From assembly GCA_001701225.1 (NCBI GenBank), contig DAAQ01000028.1, positions 62,001 to 126,000 of the forward strand: DNA of 64,000 bases, in the 5' to 3' direction. The position numbers and the translations under genes are program-made. Source of the DNA: Bacteroidales bacterium H5 (GTDB lineage Bacteria; Bacteroidota; Bacteroidia; Bacteroidales; Muribaculaceae). The notes beneath the pieces are model-generated. The model searched no databases and was not told the DNA's origin. It saw only the letters and a list, made by a program, of their open reading frames with translations. Positions 8,367-17,504 of this stretch are shown in pieces (position 1 is the first letter of the stretch; each line of letters begins with the position of its first letter).

Positions 8367-9524
8367 ATGATAAAGAAGTTCCTTCTCACAGCCATAACCC
8401 TCATAATCGCCGCCTCGGCCATGGCGCAGGACTCGTCCTCGTCGTCGAGCGTGGTACGCCGCCGCGCAGGTTCGGAGCGCGGTGCCAAGGATACCACTCC
8501 CGGCGTGACACAGAGGATGCAGTCGCATCTCGACGCCTCGGGCACAGACGACAGCGAGCTGCAGTGGATGCGTGTGATGTATCGCGAGCTCGACCTGACC
8601 AAAGACGAGAACGGCGCGCTCTATTATCCCGACGAGCCCGTCGAGGGTCAGGACAACCTCTTCCGCATCATCATGCGGCAGATGGCCGACGGCAAGCTCG
8701 GCGCATACGAGTATCTCGATGGCCGTGAGGTGTTCAACGACAATTTCCGCGTCAAGATGCGCGATGTGCTCGACCGCTTCCACATCCTCTACAGCGAGGC
8801 CAAGGGGTCGACCGAGAAGAATCCCCGTTTCACCATCGAGGAGGCCGATGTGCCCGCGTCAGAGGTGCTGTCATACTACGTCATCGAGAAATGGGAGTTT
8901 GACAAGCGCACCAACCGCATGCGCACCGTTGTCGAGGCCATCTGTCCCGTGCTGCACAGGGCCGGCGATTTCGGCGGCGAGGCGATCCGCTATCCCATGT
9001 TCTGGGTGCGCTACAACGACCTGCGTCCATGGCTTTCGACCCAGAACATCTTCATCGACGACGACAACAACCTCCCCACCTGCACATACGACGATTTCTT
9101 CCAGCTCGGGCTCTATAAGGGTGACATCTACAAGACGCGCAACCTCAAGAACCGCTCGCTGATGCAGATGCATCCCGATCCCGACGATCTGGCTCATGCC
9201 CGCGACTCGATACAGCGCCGTCTCGACGACTACGAGAAGAAGCTGTGGGTGCCCTCGCTCGAAGAGCTCCAGGCGCGACGTGAGGCTGCCGAGAAAGCTG
9301 CCGAGATGGCTGAGGCCGGAGAGGCCGCAGCCGATGGCGAGACTGCGGTGACCGAGGCCGAGGATAAGCCCGCACGCTCGGCACGTGCGTCGCGCTCAAA
9401 GCGTGGCACCACAAAGAGCACTACGGCCAAGAAGACCAAGGCCGCCAAGGTCAAAAAGCCCAAGAGCGTCAAGAGCTCGTCATCGTCGAGCGCTACACGC
9501 TCGGTGCGCAACCGACGTCGCTGA
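8367..9524 (+). CDS. porN: T9SS ring protein PorN/GldN with basic C-terminal tail
   Basis: A 385-residue periplasmic protein with a signal peptide (1-20, cleavage after AMA). The GldN core (about 50-300) is visible as MYRELDLTKDENGALYYPDE and PMFWVRYNDLRPWL. PorN partners PorK in the periplasmic ring. Residues 305-385 form a low-complexity tail, first Ala/Glu-rich, then Lys/Ser/Arg-rich ending SVRNRRR, longer and more basic than I expect for this family. The stop overlaps the start of a glycosyltransferase by 1 base. Confidence 0.93.
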   Translation: MIKKFLLTAITLIIAASAMAQDSSSSSSVVRRRAGSERGAKDTTPGVTQRMQSHLDASGTDDSELQWMRVMYRELDLTKDENGALYYPDEPVEGQDNLFRIIMRQMADGKLGAYEYLDGREVFNDNFRVKMRDVLDRFHILYSEAKGSTEKNPRFTIEEADVPASEVLSYYVIEKWEFDKRTNRMRTVVEAICPVLHRAGDFGGEAIRYPMFWVRYNDLRPWLSTQNIFIDDDNNLPTCTYDDFFQLGLYKGDIYKTRNLKNRSLMQMHPDPDDLAHARDSIQRRLDDYEKKLWVPSLEELQARREAAEKAAEMAEAGEAAADGETAVTEAEDKPARSARASRSKRGTTKSTTAKKTKAAKVKKPKSVKSSSSSSATRSVRNRRR

Positions 9525-10447
9525 TGCAGCCCGACAACCCCATAACCATTGTCATTCCTGTCTATAACCGTGAGGCCACCGTGGCCCGCACGCTCGGCTC
9601 GATAGACGCCCAGACGGTCGCCCCTGCGGCGATTGTGCTGGTCGACAACGGGTCGGCAGACGCTTCTCTTTCCATTCTTCAGCAATGGGCCTCCACGCGG
9701 CCTGGTGTCACAGTGGCCGTCGAGCCACGTCCCGGGGCATGTGCGGCCCGCAACCGGGGCCTCGCCATGGTGAGGACCCCGTTTGTCATGTTCTTCGACT
9801 CGGACGACGTGATGTTGCCCCGGCATGTCGAGGACTTTACCCGTGCCATAACCGAACATCCCGGCGTTGACATTTTCGGGCGTGACATCATGGCGGAAAA
9901 TGCCGACGGTTCGCGGCGGCGCAACTATTTCAGTGCCAGGTGGCCTATGTTCAGCCATCTGTTCCGTGCATCGCTCGGTACAGCGCGTATGGTCGCGCGC
10001 ACCGAGCTTGTGCGTCGTGTCGGGGGTTGGGATGAGAACCTGCTCGGATGGGACGATTTCGAGCTTGGTGTCCGTATGCTGCTGACCTCTCCCCGTCTTC
10101 ATGACCTCGGGGGAAAACCTACGGTGCTGACATACGCGACTCCCGGCTCGCTGACGGGGCGTTCGTTCACGGCGCATCCCGAGCGTTGGGAGCCGTCGCT
10201 CGAGGCCATACGCCGCGATATGGAGAGGACCGGACGCCACGACCTGCTCAAATGGGTCGATGGTGTCTCGATGATACTTGCCGCCCAATATGCCCGCGAG
10301 GGCTCTGAGACGCTTTCAGCACGCCTCTATGACGCTGTGATGGCCCGTACACGTCATCCCCGCCGCATGGCGCTCATATACCGCCACAACCGCCTCTTCG
10401 GCCGCCTCACCTGGCCCCTGGTGAGGGTCATGTTCCCCTTCGGGTAA
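9524..10447 (+). CDS. Family 2 glycosyltransferase
   Basis: A 307-residue GT-A type glycosyltransferase. The N-terminus ITIVIPVYNREATVARTL and the metal-binding motif FFDSDDVM fit GT2; no membrane span is evident, so it probably acts at the cytoplasmic face on a sugar-nucleotide donor. The acceptor is unknown. Its ATG overlaps the porN TGA (ATG 9524-9526), making it the last gene of the T9SS operon by position. T9SS cargo in related species is anchored to A-LPS, so a role in surface glycan is possible but unproven. Confidence 0.85.
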   Translation: MQPDNPITIVIPVYNREATVARTLGSIDAQTVAPAAIVLVDNGSADASLSILQQWASTRPGVTVAVEPRPGACAARNRGLAMVRTPFVMFFDSDDVMLPRHVEDFTRAITEHPGVDIFGRDIMAENADGSRRRNYFSARWPMFSHLFRASLGTARMVARTELVRRVGGWDENLLGWDDFELGVRMLLTSPRLHDLGGKPTVLTYATPGSLTGRSFTAHPERWEPSLEAIRRDMERTGRHDLLKWVDGVSMILAAQYAREGSETLSARLYDAVMARTRHPRRMALIYRHNRLFGRLTWPLVRVMFPFG

Positions 10448-10460
10448 ATTCCGGAGGGTA

Positions 10461-10539
10461 TTACAGAACCACGAATTTTTTTGGCGATGGAGCCCCGCGG
10501 ACGCGGGGCGTCAGTGCAATAGGAGAATGTGTTCTGCAA
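10461..10539. repeat. Nested hairpin between convergent genes
   Basis: A GC hairpin (GCCCCGC 10492-10498, loop GGAC, GCGGGGC 10503-10509) is enclosed by imperfect outer arms (TTACAGAACCAC at 10461-10472 and GTGTTCTGCAA at 10529-10539). It separates the T9SS operon from the convergent methyltransferase gene. No U-tract follows on either strand. The same 7-bp stem occurs at 37035-37053. Confidence 0.55.
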
Positions 10540-10556
10540 ACTCCCGTAGATGGTTT

Positions 10557-11186
10557 CTAAGGTTTCACCCTGATGAGGGTGAGGCCGTCGCGGAGGGGGA
10601 GGATTACGGTCTCGAGACGCGGGTCGGAGGCCACGAGGTCATTGAAGTGTGCAAGTCCTGTGGTCTGCGCGTCATGGTGGGCGTCGGTGTCGAGCACCTT
10701 GTCATCCCACAGGGTGTTGTCGGCCAGGATGAATCCTCCCGGACTCATGCGGGGTATGAGCAGCTCGAGATATGCCACATAGTCGCGTTTGTTGGCATCG
10801 ACATAGACCAGATCCCATGTGCCGGGCAATGTCGGGATGACCTCGCACGCATCCCCGATATGCAGCGTTATCCTGTCTCCTCCGGGCGACGTGGCAAAGA
10901 GTTCTGTCAGATGGTCGGCCATCTCGTCGTCGACCTCGACGGTATGCAGCTCGCACCCCTCGCCGAGGTTCTCGGCAAGGCATAGTGCCGAATAGCCCGT
11001 GAACGCCCCCAGCTCGAGCACCCTGCGTGGCTTTATCATGGCCGTGAGCATGGCCAGGAGACGCCCCTGCAGATGTCCCGAGCACATGCGCGGATACAGG
11101 CATGTGAGGTGTGTATGGCGGTAGAGGCGCTCGAGATGCGGAGGTTCGGGCGAGATATGCCCGAGGATATACTCGTCGCGCGTCAT
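10557..11186 (-). CDS. O-methyltransferase, class I SAM-dependent
   Basis: A 209-residue Rossmann methyltransferase of the catechol/caffeoyl-CoA type (methyltransferase family 3). The SAM site is VLELGAFTGYSALCLA; the metal- and substrate-site motifs are seen as LVYVDANKRDY and ILADNTLWDDKVLD. Relatives methylate catechols, or tRNA in the TrmR group; the substrate here cannot be read. The start overlaps the aroQ stop by 1 base. It is the last gene of a minus-strand operon. Confidence 0.85.
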   Translation of the reverse strand: MTRDEYILGHISPEPPHLERLYRHTHLTCLYPRMCSGHLQGRLLAMLTAMIKPRRVLELGAFTGYSALCLAENLGEGCELHTVEVDDEMADHLTELFATSPGGDRITLHIGDACEVIPTLPGTWDLVYVDANKRDYVAYLELLIPRMSPGGFILADNTLWDDKVLDTDAHHDAQTTGLAHFNDLVASDPRLETVILPLRDGLTLIRVKP

Positions 11187-11599
11187 CAGCCCAGTATTAT
11201 AGCCTGTGCCGCCAGGAAATATGACTTGAGGCCGAATCCGGCTATCGACCCCTGGCAGACAGGGGCTATGAGCGACGTGTGGCGTATCGGCTCGCGCGAG
11301 GCTATGTTGGAGATATGTACCTCGATGACGGGTATCGAGATAGAGGCTATGGCGTCGGCTATGGCGAGCGACGTGTGTGTATAGGCTCCGGCGTTGAGGA
11401 TGATTCCGTCGGCCTCGGCCTCCTGGAGCCAGTCGATGATGTCACCCTCGTGGTTCGACTGGCGGTATTCGATTTCCTCGCCGTCGAGCATCTCGCGCAG
11501 TTCTGTCAGATAGGATTCGAACGACTGCGAGCCGTATATCTCGGGCTCGCGTGTGCCCAGCATGTTGAGGTTAGGGCCGTTTATTATGAGGATTTTCAT
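11186..11599 (-). CDS. aroQ: 3-dehydroquinate dehydratase, type II
   Basis: A 137-residue enzyme that removes water from 3-dehydroquinate in the shikimate pathway. Type II hallmarks are present: NGPNLNMLGTREPEIYG with the catalytic Tyr, NAGAYTHTS, EVHISN with the catalytic His, and REPIRHTS. The length is typical of this class, which acts as a dodecamer. It overlaps the upstream small membrane protein gene by 4 bases (ATGA). Confidence 0.96.
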   Translation of the reverse strand: MKILIINGPNLNMLGTREPEIYGSQSFESYLTELREMLDGEEIEYRQSNHEGDIIDWLQEAEADGIILNAGAYTHTSLAIADAIASISIPVIEVHISNIASREPIRHTSLIAPVCQGSIAGFGLKSYFLAAQAIILG

Positions 11600-11880
11600 A
11601 TCAGTGTGTCACTTTGTAAAACAAGCATGAATATGGCGGCGGTGGTCAGCACCATCACCGCAAGGAGTATCCACGTCACCTCGGGGCGTCGCCCCCATGC
11701 GCGCCATGCCAGCCATGACGACAGCAGCATGTAGAAGGGATATATCCATACGAATGTCTTGACGGCATCGGCCATAGCCGAGGGCCTGATGGCTCCGAGA
11801 AGCCACGGGAACGAGAACAGCGGAAGCGAGACGACGATGATGAGCAGTGTCATCCACAGGGGTGGCTTGCGGTCAGGCAT
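11596..11880 (-). CDS. Small two-span or three-span membrane protein
   Basis: A 94-residue hydrophobic protein starting at ATG 11880 (MPDRKPPLWMTLL). The frame is open further upstream, but that part lies inside the epimerase gene. Predicted spans cover about 10-30, 40-58 and 68-88. No family is recognised. It overlaps the epimerase stop by 8 bp and aroQ by 4 bp, so it is translated within the operon. Confidence 0.65.
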   Translation of the reverse strand: MPDRKPPLWMTLLIIVVSLPLFSFPWLLGAIRPSAMADAVKTFVWIYPFYMLLSSWLAWRAWGRRPEVTWILLAVMVLTTAAIFMLVLQSDTLI

Positions 11881-12871
11881 GGCTCTTCTTCTCCTTTCTG
11901 TATGCCTCGACAGTGCGGCGTATACCCTCGGCGAGGTCGACCTGCGGGGCGAAGCCAAAGCCTTTGACAGCATCGGTGACGTCGCAGTTCCAGTTGCGCT
12001 GGGCCATTATCTTATACTTGTCCGAGTTGAGCGTGGTTGCCTCCATCTTGGCCGCGCCCCATTTCTCGGACACCTTGCAGGCTATCGAGAGCATCCACAG
12101 GGGGAGCCTCACGGGGATTACGAACCACCGCCCGAGTGCCTTCGACACTATGCGGCGGAATTCGGCCTGGGTGTAGGCCTTCGGCTCGGAGATGATATAC
12201 TTGCGCTGGGGCTCTGAGCGCTCGATGGCGTCGAATATGGCGCGGGCAAGGTCCTCGACATAGATGAACGTGAGCATCTGGCGCCGGAAACCTACCCCGA
12301 AGTCAAAGTGCGCGTCGATGCACTTTATCATCATCAGGTAGTCCTGCTCGTGCGGGCCGTAGACCCCCGTGGGGCGCAGGATTATCCACGGGAAATCCTG
12401 AAGGGTCTGCAGGAATGTCTCGGCCTTTATCTTAGACACACCGTAGCGGGTGTTGGGCTGCGGTATCATGCGGCTGTCAAGGGGGGTGTAGCCTGTCTCG
12501 TCGCCGGGGCCGAGAGCCGAGAGCGACGACATGTAGACGAATTTCTCAGGCTTCCCGACAACATCGAGATATGTCTCGGTGAAATCGCGCAGATAGTTGC
12601 AGTTGATGCGGTTGAAATCCGTGAAATTGACACATTTGGTCGCGCCCAGGTTATATACCACATAGTCCCACGAGTGTCCCTCGAGCTGTTTGGCCAGCTT
12701 GTCGGGGTCGTCGTAGTCGAGTGTTATGAATTTGAGCGCGGGGTCGGTGAGATAGCGCCGCGAGGTCGATTCCCTCACGCCGCACCATGTCTCATAGCCT
12801 CGCCTGAGCGATTCGGCCGCGATGAAGCCGCCGATGAAGCCTCCGGCACCTACAATCAGTACTTTCTTCAT
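11873..12871 (-). CDS. NAD-dependent epimerase/dehydratase (extended SDR)
   Basis: A 332-residue extended short-chain dehydrogenase. The NAD site GAGGFIGG lies at the N-terminus, SSLSALG carries the catalytic Ser, and YGVSK gives Tyr and Lys. LRPTGVYGP is the usual substrate-loop motif of sugar or steroid epimerases. Start ATG 12871 is chosen because the extra upstream frame lies in the glycosyltransferase gene. It overlaps that gene by 4 bp, which suggests a role in polysaccharide building; the sugar is unknown. Confidence 0.85.
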   Translation of the reverse strand: MKKVLIVGAGGFIGGFIAAESLRRGYETWCGVRESTSRRYLTDPALKFITLDYDDPDKLAKQLEGHSWDYVVYNLGATKCVNFTDFNRINCNYLRDFTETYLDVVGKPEKFVYMSSLSALGPGDETGYTPLDSRMIPQPNTRYGVSKIKAETFLQTLQDFPWIILRPTGVYGPHEQDYLMMIKCIDAHFDFGVGFRRQMLTFIYVEDLARAIFDAIERSEPQRKYIISEPKAYTQAEFRRIVSKALGRWFVIPVRLPLWMLSIACKVSEKWGAAKMEATTLNSDKYKIMAQRNWNCDVTDAVKGFGFAPQVDLAEGIRRTVEAYRKEKKSHA

Positions 12872-14166
12872 ATCAGCTGCGAGAATAGTTGGATGTATTG
12901 GTCTGTGATTTTCTCTGTCCCGAAGCGCTCCTCGACCGAACGGTGCAGCTCCTCGCGCGGGATGTCGGCCTTGAGGGCCCACATGATACCCTCGGCGATG
13001 TCTGCCGAGTCCTTATAGCGTGCTATGTAGCCTGTCTTGAGATGTGTCACCACATCGTCGCGTCCGTCTCCGGCGAATGTCACCGGGATGGCTCCGGCAG
13101 CCTGTCCCTCGATGAGGGTTCCCTGCAGCGACTCGTATAGCGACGTAGACAGGACTACCTTGGCCGAGGCATAGAGATAGCGCAATATCTTCGGGTCCCT
13201 CACCATGCCGAGCCACCGGTGCGAGATGCGCAGCGAGTCGAGCATCTGCGGATCGCGCATGGCCCCGAAGAGATATACCGCCGTGTTGGTGGCGACTTCG
13301 GGATGATTGTCGAATATATAGTTCAGGGCGTCGATTGAGTATTGCAGCCCCTTTATCGGGTCGTCGAGCCGGGCCGCGCCTATCAGTATCAGGTTGGGCT
13401 TGGTCAGTGTGAGCAGCGCGTCGATATGGGCGGGGGGAGTGGTATAGAAGCTCTCGATTGGGAAGGCGTTGTGGATTGTCATGACAGGCTTGTCGCGCAG
13501 CAGCGACGACGAGCGGGCCTTGCGTTCGAGCCAGCGCGACACGGCGACAAATGTGATGGGTACATCGGAATACAGATCCATTTTTTTCTGCCACATGCGG
13601 TTGGATATGTCGTCCATAGCTCCCCCTCCGTTGACAAACATGCAGCCGCCGCACTTGTCCCTGTAGTGGTCGCACTCGTACGCATGGTGACAGATGCCGG
13701 TGAAGGCCCACATGTCGTGAAGGGTCCAGATGATTTTCTTGCCGCTGCGGTGCAGCCTCCTTATCCCCCTGAGGCCGAGAAGCCCCTGGTTGAACCAGTT
13801 GAGGCATACGATGTCGGCCTCGCGCACCCAGGGGTGCGAGTCGACACCTGCGGCAAAATCGCCTGTCGAGACCTGGAATATCTTGTCATACGGGATATTG
13901 CCTCGCAGCAGCATCCAGGCCCTCTCGGCCACAAAACGTATGCCGCGGCCGAACCTTGACCCGACGGTGGCGATATTTTTCTCTTGCGATGATTTCGTGT
14001 AGACCACCATCCTCGCGTCGAGTCCTCTGCGGCGCAGGGCCTGCATGAGACGGAATGTCACCACTGAGGCACCGCCGAGGGTGTCGCTGTGGTTGACCAG
14101 CACGATGCGTTTGCCCCGCACGTTCTCGGGGATGTTGTCGTTATTTGTTATCTTTTGTTCTGACAT
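12868..14166 (-). CDS. Family 4-type glycosyltransferase (GT-B)
   Basis: A 432-residue GT-B glycosyltransferase. The N-terminus has NHSDTLGGASVVTFRLMQAL, and the central segment HDMWAFTGICHHAYECDHY with clustered Cys resembles WcaC-like exopolysaccharide transferases. The C-terminal half has SLYESLQGTLIEGQAAG, the donor-binding E-x7-E region. Its start lies 26 bp inside the end of the DUF389 gene. Confidence 0.86.
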   Translation of the reverse strand: MSEQKITNNDNIPENVRGKRIVLVNHSDTLGGASVVTFRLMQALRRRGLDARMVVYTKSSQEKNIATVGSRFGRGIRFVAERAWMLLRGNIPYDKIFQVSTGDFAAGVDSHPWVREADIVCLNWFNQGLLGLRGIRRLHRSGKKIIWTLHDMWAFTGICHHAYECDHYRDKCGGCMFVNGGGAMDDISNRMWQKKMDLYSDVPITFVAVSRWLERKARSSSLLRDKPVMTIHNAFPIESFYTTPPAHIDALLTLTKPNLILIGAARLDDPIKGLQYSIDALNYIFDNHPEVATNTAVYLFGAMRDPQMLDSLRISHRWLGMVRDPKILRYLYASAKVVLSTSLYESLQGTLIEGQAAGAIPVTFAGDGRDDVVTHLKTGYIARYKDSADIAEGIMWALKADIPREELHRSVEERFGTEKITDQYIQLFSQLI

Positions 14167-15517
14167 TCAGGTTTCCGATGTTGACTATTGATACGGAGTG
14201 CAGCGAGAGGCGTGCCTCGAGATAGCGTGCCAGCTCTTCTTCCTTGGCACGGGGGAGCGGCCGGGTATATTCGACCATCACCACATTCACGGTGTCGAGG
14301 GCCGCGGTGTCTATGTTGCCGAAGATGGCACGTGTCACGGCCAGTTCCTTTATCTGCGGGAACAGCACCTTGATTTCGGGAGCTATCCTTCCGGCTATGG
14401 TGTCGTTGAGGGTGGCTTCGTGTATCACGTCGCGCAGCGAGTCGATGGCGGCCTGTTTGGACAGGATTGATTTCTGAGCCATCTCGTATATGTCCTTGAC
14501 CGACTGCGACGAGTTGTCCGAGACGGTGGCGGCATAGCCCTGGATTATGTTGATCTGTGTGCCTGTGAGATGGTAGAACGGGAGCTTGGACGAGAGTGCC
14601 AGGTTGAGCGAGTCGGTGGGCAGTATCTTGCCCATCAGGGTTATGGTGATTGTCTTGTGGCCCTTGTCTATCTCGGCGTCGGACGACAGCACCCTTGTGT
14701 CGGGAAACACACACTCCTTGGCCACAAAACGCGCCGCATTCTGTGTGAAGCGGGTCTGCTGCAGCATGGTATATGTGAGATAGAGCGAGGGGAGCATGGC
14801 GATGACAGATACCGTATATACCGTGCGGCGCACCTTGCGTGCCCTCTGGGGGTTGTCGATGTTGACGGGGCGGTAGCCCATCACCTTGACACCTATGAAG
14901 GTGGCGAGGGCTATGAATATCGAGTTTATGAGGAAGAGGTAGAATGCGCCGAAGAAATATTGTGCCTGCAGTGTGGCAATGCCGTAGCCCGCGGTGCAGA
15001 GCGGCGGCATGAGGGCTGTGGCGATGGCCACGCCGGGGATGACGTTGCCCTTTGACTTGGAGCCGAGTCCGATGATGCCGGCACCACCGCCGAAGAAGGC
15101 TATCAGCACGTCGTAGATGGTGGGCGACGTGCGCGCCAGCAGTTCGGAGTGTCCCTCGGCCACCGGCGAGATGAGGAAATAGAGCGTCGAGGTCAGCACC
15201 GAGAACGCCGTGGCCATGAGCAGGTTGCGGGCCGAGCGCTTGATGAGGGGATAGTCCTGTATCCCCACGCCGAGCCCTATGCCTATGATAGGGCCCATGA
15301 GCGGCGATATGAGCATGGCGCCGATGATGACGGCGGTCGAGTTGGTGTTGAGTCCGAGCGAGGCTATGAAGATAGCCATGATGAGGATGAGGATGTTGGT
15401 GCCGCGGAAGGAAACCCCTTCGCGTATCCCTGCCTCAGCCTCTTCCTGACTGACCAGCGACGGCTTCAGGTTGAAGAAATCTGTCAGTGACAGACGCAGG
15501 TTCTGGAGAAAGTTCAT
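14141..15517 (-). CDS. DUF389 (TIGR00341) membrane protein
   Basis: A 458-residue protein starting MNFLQNLRLSLTDFF at ATG 15517. The conserved core NSTAVIIGAMLISPLMGPI and SKGNVIPGVAIATALMPPL is the DUF389 signature and holds five or six membrane spans (about 40-230). The C-terminal half is soluble. The function is not established in any member. It precedes the glycosyltransferase and follows the Na/Pi cotransporter on the same strand. Confidence 0.88.
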   Translation of the reverse strand: MNFLQNLRLSLTDFFNLKPSLVSQEEAEAGIREGVSFRGTNILILIMAIFIASLGLNTNSTAVIIGAMLISPLMGPIIGIGLGVGIQDYPLIKRSARNLLMATAFSVLTSTLYFLISPVAEGHSELLARTSPTIYDVLIAFFGGGAGIIGLGSKSKGNVIPGVAIATALMPPLCTAGYGIATLQAQYFFGAFYLFLINSIFIALATFIGVKVMGYRPVNIDNPQRARKVRRTVYTVSVIAMLPSLYLTYTMLQQTRFTQNAARFVAKECVFPDTRVLSSDAEIDKGHKTITITLMGKILPTDSLNLALSSKLPFYHLTGTQINIIQGYAATVSDNSSQSVKDIYEMAQKSILSKQAAIDSLRDVIHEATLNDTIAGRIAPEIKVLFPQIKELAVTRAIFGNIDTAALDTVNVVMVEYTRPLPRAKEEELARYLEARLSLHSVSIVNIGNLNVRTKDNK

Positions 15518-15547
15518 TGCAGTGAGAGGATGGAGGCGCACAGGGGG

Positions 15548-17368
15548 TCAGGCCGCCTTGTTGCGCGTGAGTGACTTGATTTCGTCGACCACGTTGATGA
15601 TGTAGTCGCCGATCTTCTCGAGCGATCCGATGATGTCCATATAGTAGGTTCCGGCCTGATACTCGTAGTGGTGGTCGTTGATGTTCTGCACGTTGGCGGT
15701 GCGCAGCTGGTTGCGCAGGTTGTTTATCTCGCGCTCGCAGTTATACGAGGTTATTATGTCCTTCTCGTCGGTGTTCTCCTGGTCGCGCAGCAGCAGGAGC
15801 TGGTTGGTCATGGCGGCCTCGACGGCTATGAACATCGAGTCGATGTTGTGATATATCTCGTCGGTGAACCTGGCGCCCGACTCGCGCTTGCGTATCAGCA
15901 CTTTGCCTATGCCGTAGCAGCAGTCGGCTATCGACTCTATCTCGCTGACTATGCGGAACATCCCCGCAATGCGGTGTTTGCCCTCGTTTGACAGGCGTCC
16001 CTCCGAACAGCGGTTCAGGTAGTCGGCAATCTCTATCTCCATGCGGTCTGAGATTTCCTCATATTTCTCAAGCCGCGTGAACTGTTTGGTGAACTCCTCC
16101 GAGTTGACCTTGACATGGACTATGTTCTGTGCCATGCCGATCATGCGCTGCACCCTCTGGGCATAGACCACAATCTCCTTCTCGGCCTGCGAGATGTTGA
16201 GCTCGGAGGCCGACATCATGCCGCCCGAGATAAATTTGAGCTGGAACTCCTCCTCCTGGTTGGGCTTGGCGGGTACCAGACGCTCGACAATCTTGACATA
16301 CAGCCCTGTGAGCCATATCATTATCGAGAGGTTGATGAGGTTGAATATGGTGTGGAAGATAGAGAGGCCTATGGACACGCTCTGCTGCATGGCCGATACC
16401 TGTGCCGCCACGGGATGTCCTGCAGGGAGCGAGTTGTCGAACAGGTGGTCGTATGTGGCCGGATCGGTGGCCTCGATGTGGTTGACAAATGTCGAGAGGG
16501 CCGCCGGGTCACCCTGGCCGAACTCTTCGGTGATCCACTGCGCGAGATGGCAGAAGGGGAAGAAGATGGCCAGCGTCCATGCCGTGCCCAGGAGATTGAA
16601 CAGCAGGTGGCCCATCGAGGCGCGTTTGGCGGCGATGTTTCCGCCCAGAGACGCCATGAGGGGAGTGATGGTGGTGCCTATGTTCGAGCCCAGCACCAGC
16701 GCGCACGACAGGTCAAAGTCAATCCATCCCTTGGAGCACATGATGAGGGTGATGGCGAATGTGGCGGCAGACGACTGGATTATCATGGTCAGCACCAGGC
16801 CTACCAGCGTGAAGATGAGCACCGAGCCGAATCCCATCGAGGTATAGTGCTGCAGGAACTCGAACATCTCGGGATTGCTCTGCAGGTCGGGCACATACTG
16901 GCTTATCATGTCCAGGCCCATGAAGAGGAATGCGAAGCCTATAAAAAATTCGCCTATCGACTTGTTGCGGCTGCTCTTGGTGAACAGGAGCACGATGGCA
17001 AGTGCGATAAGCGGCAGTACGAACGAGGAGATGTTGACCTTGAAGCCGAACAGGGCGATGACCCATGCGGTGAACGTGGTGCCCACGTTGGCGCCCATTA
17101 TGACGGCCATTGACTGGCCGAGCGACATGAGGCCCGCGTTGACAAAGCTCACCACCATGACGGTGGAGGCCGATGACGACTGGATGAGGGCAGTGATAAG
17201 TACACCTGTGAGCATGCCTGTGAACCGGTTGCGGGTCATGGCCGATAATATGTTGCGGAGTCGGTCGCCCGCGGCCTTCTGCAGGCCCTCGCTCATCACC
17301 TTCATTCCATACAGGAACAATGCGACTGAGCCTAACAGACAGAGAAAGTCTAAGAAACTGTAGCTCAT
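15548..17368 (-). CDS. Na/Pi cotransporter family protein with PhoU-like domain
   Basis: A 606-residue membrane protein. Two inverted copies of the PNaS domain carry QSSSAST and QSSAAT, with GANVGTT and GSNIGTT nearby; these bind phosphate and sodium in the family. The C-terminal 200 residues form a PhoU-like helical domain. Start ATG 17368 (MSYSFLDFLCLLGSVALF) is preferred to upstream options because the promoter at 17395-17425 gives a 20-nt leader. It is the first gene of the minus-strand operon down to 10557. Confidence 0.92.
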   Translation of the reverse strand: MSYSFLDFLCLLGSVALFLYGMKVMSEGLQKAAGDRLRNILSAMTRNRFTGMLTGVLITALIQSSSASTVMVVSFVNAGLMSLGQSMAVIMGANVGTTFTAWVIALFGFKVNISSFVLPLIALAIVLLFTKSSRNKSIGEFFIGFAFLFMGLDMISQYVPDLQSNPEMFEFLQHYTSMGFGSVLIFTLVGLVLTMIIQSSAATFAITLIMCSKGWIDFDLSCALVLGSNIGTTITPLMASLGGNIAAKRASMGHLLFNLLGTAWTLAIFFPFCHLAQWITEEFGQGDPAALSTFVNHIEATDPATYDHLFDNSLPAGHPVAAQVSAMQQSVSIGLSIFHTIFNLINLSIMIWLTGLYVKIVERLVPAKPNQEEEFQLKFISGGMMSASELNISQAEKEIVVYAQRVQRMIGMAQNIVHVKVNSEEFTKQFTRLEKYEEISDRMEIEIADYLNRCSEGRLSNEGKHRIAGMFRIVSEIESIADCCYGIGKVLIRKRESGARFTDEIYHNIDSMFIAVEAAMTNQLLLLRDQENTDEKDIITSYNCEREINNLRNQLRTANVQNINDHHYEYQAGTYYMDIIGSLEKIGDYIINVVDEIKSLTRNKAA

Positions 17369-17394
17369 AAAAAAGTTGACAATGTTACAGATGA

Positions 17395-17425
17395 CAAAGT
17401 TATAACATTTTTTATGAATCGCAAA
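17395..17425 (-). promoter_or_regulatory. Promoter of the Na/Pi cotransporter operon
   Basis: On the minus strand TTTG (17425-17422) and TAACTTTG (17402-17395) are 19 nt apart, an exact Bacteroidota promoter layout upstream of ATG 17368. Confidence 0.75.
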
Positions 17426-17438
17426 GTAAATCACGCAC

Positions 17439-17474
17439 AAAACGACGGCTCTCCCCCTCCGGGAGGGCCGTCGT
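17439..17474 (-). terminator. Intrinsic terminator after the MBL hydrolase gene
   Basis: ACGACGGC (17442-17449) pairs with GCCGTCGT (17467-17474), with further pairing of CTCCC and GGGAG inside. On the minus strand the stem ends in TTTT. It lies 30 bp past the stop of the minus-strand gene at 17505. Confidence 0.72.
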
Positions 17475-17504
17475 CTTATGCGTGTGTGGTGGCGGGGAGG
17501 CCTG

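Noticed and set aside
12868..14190. Frameshift at the glycosyltransferase/DUF389 overlap
   Set aside because: Both proteins have complete ends; the 26-bp overlap is a normal operon overlap.
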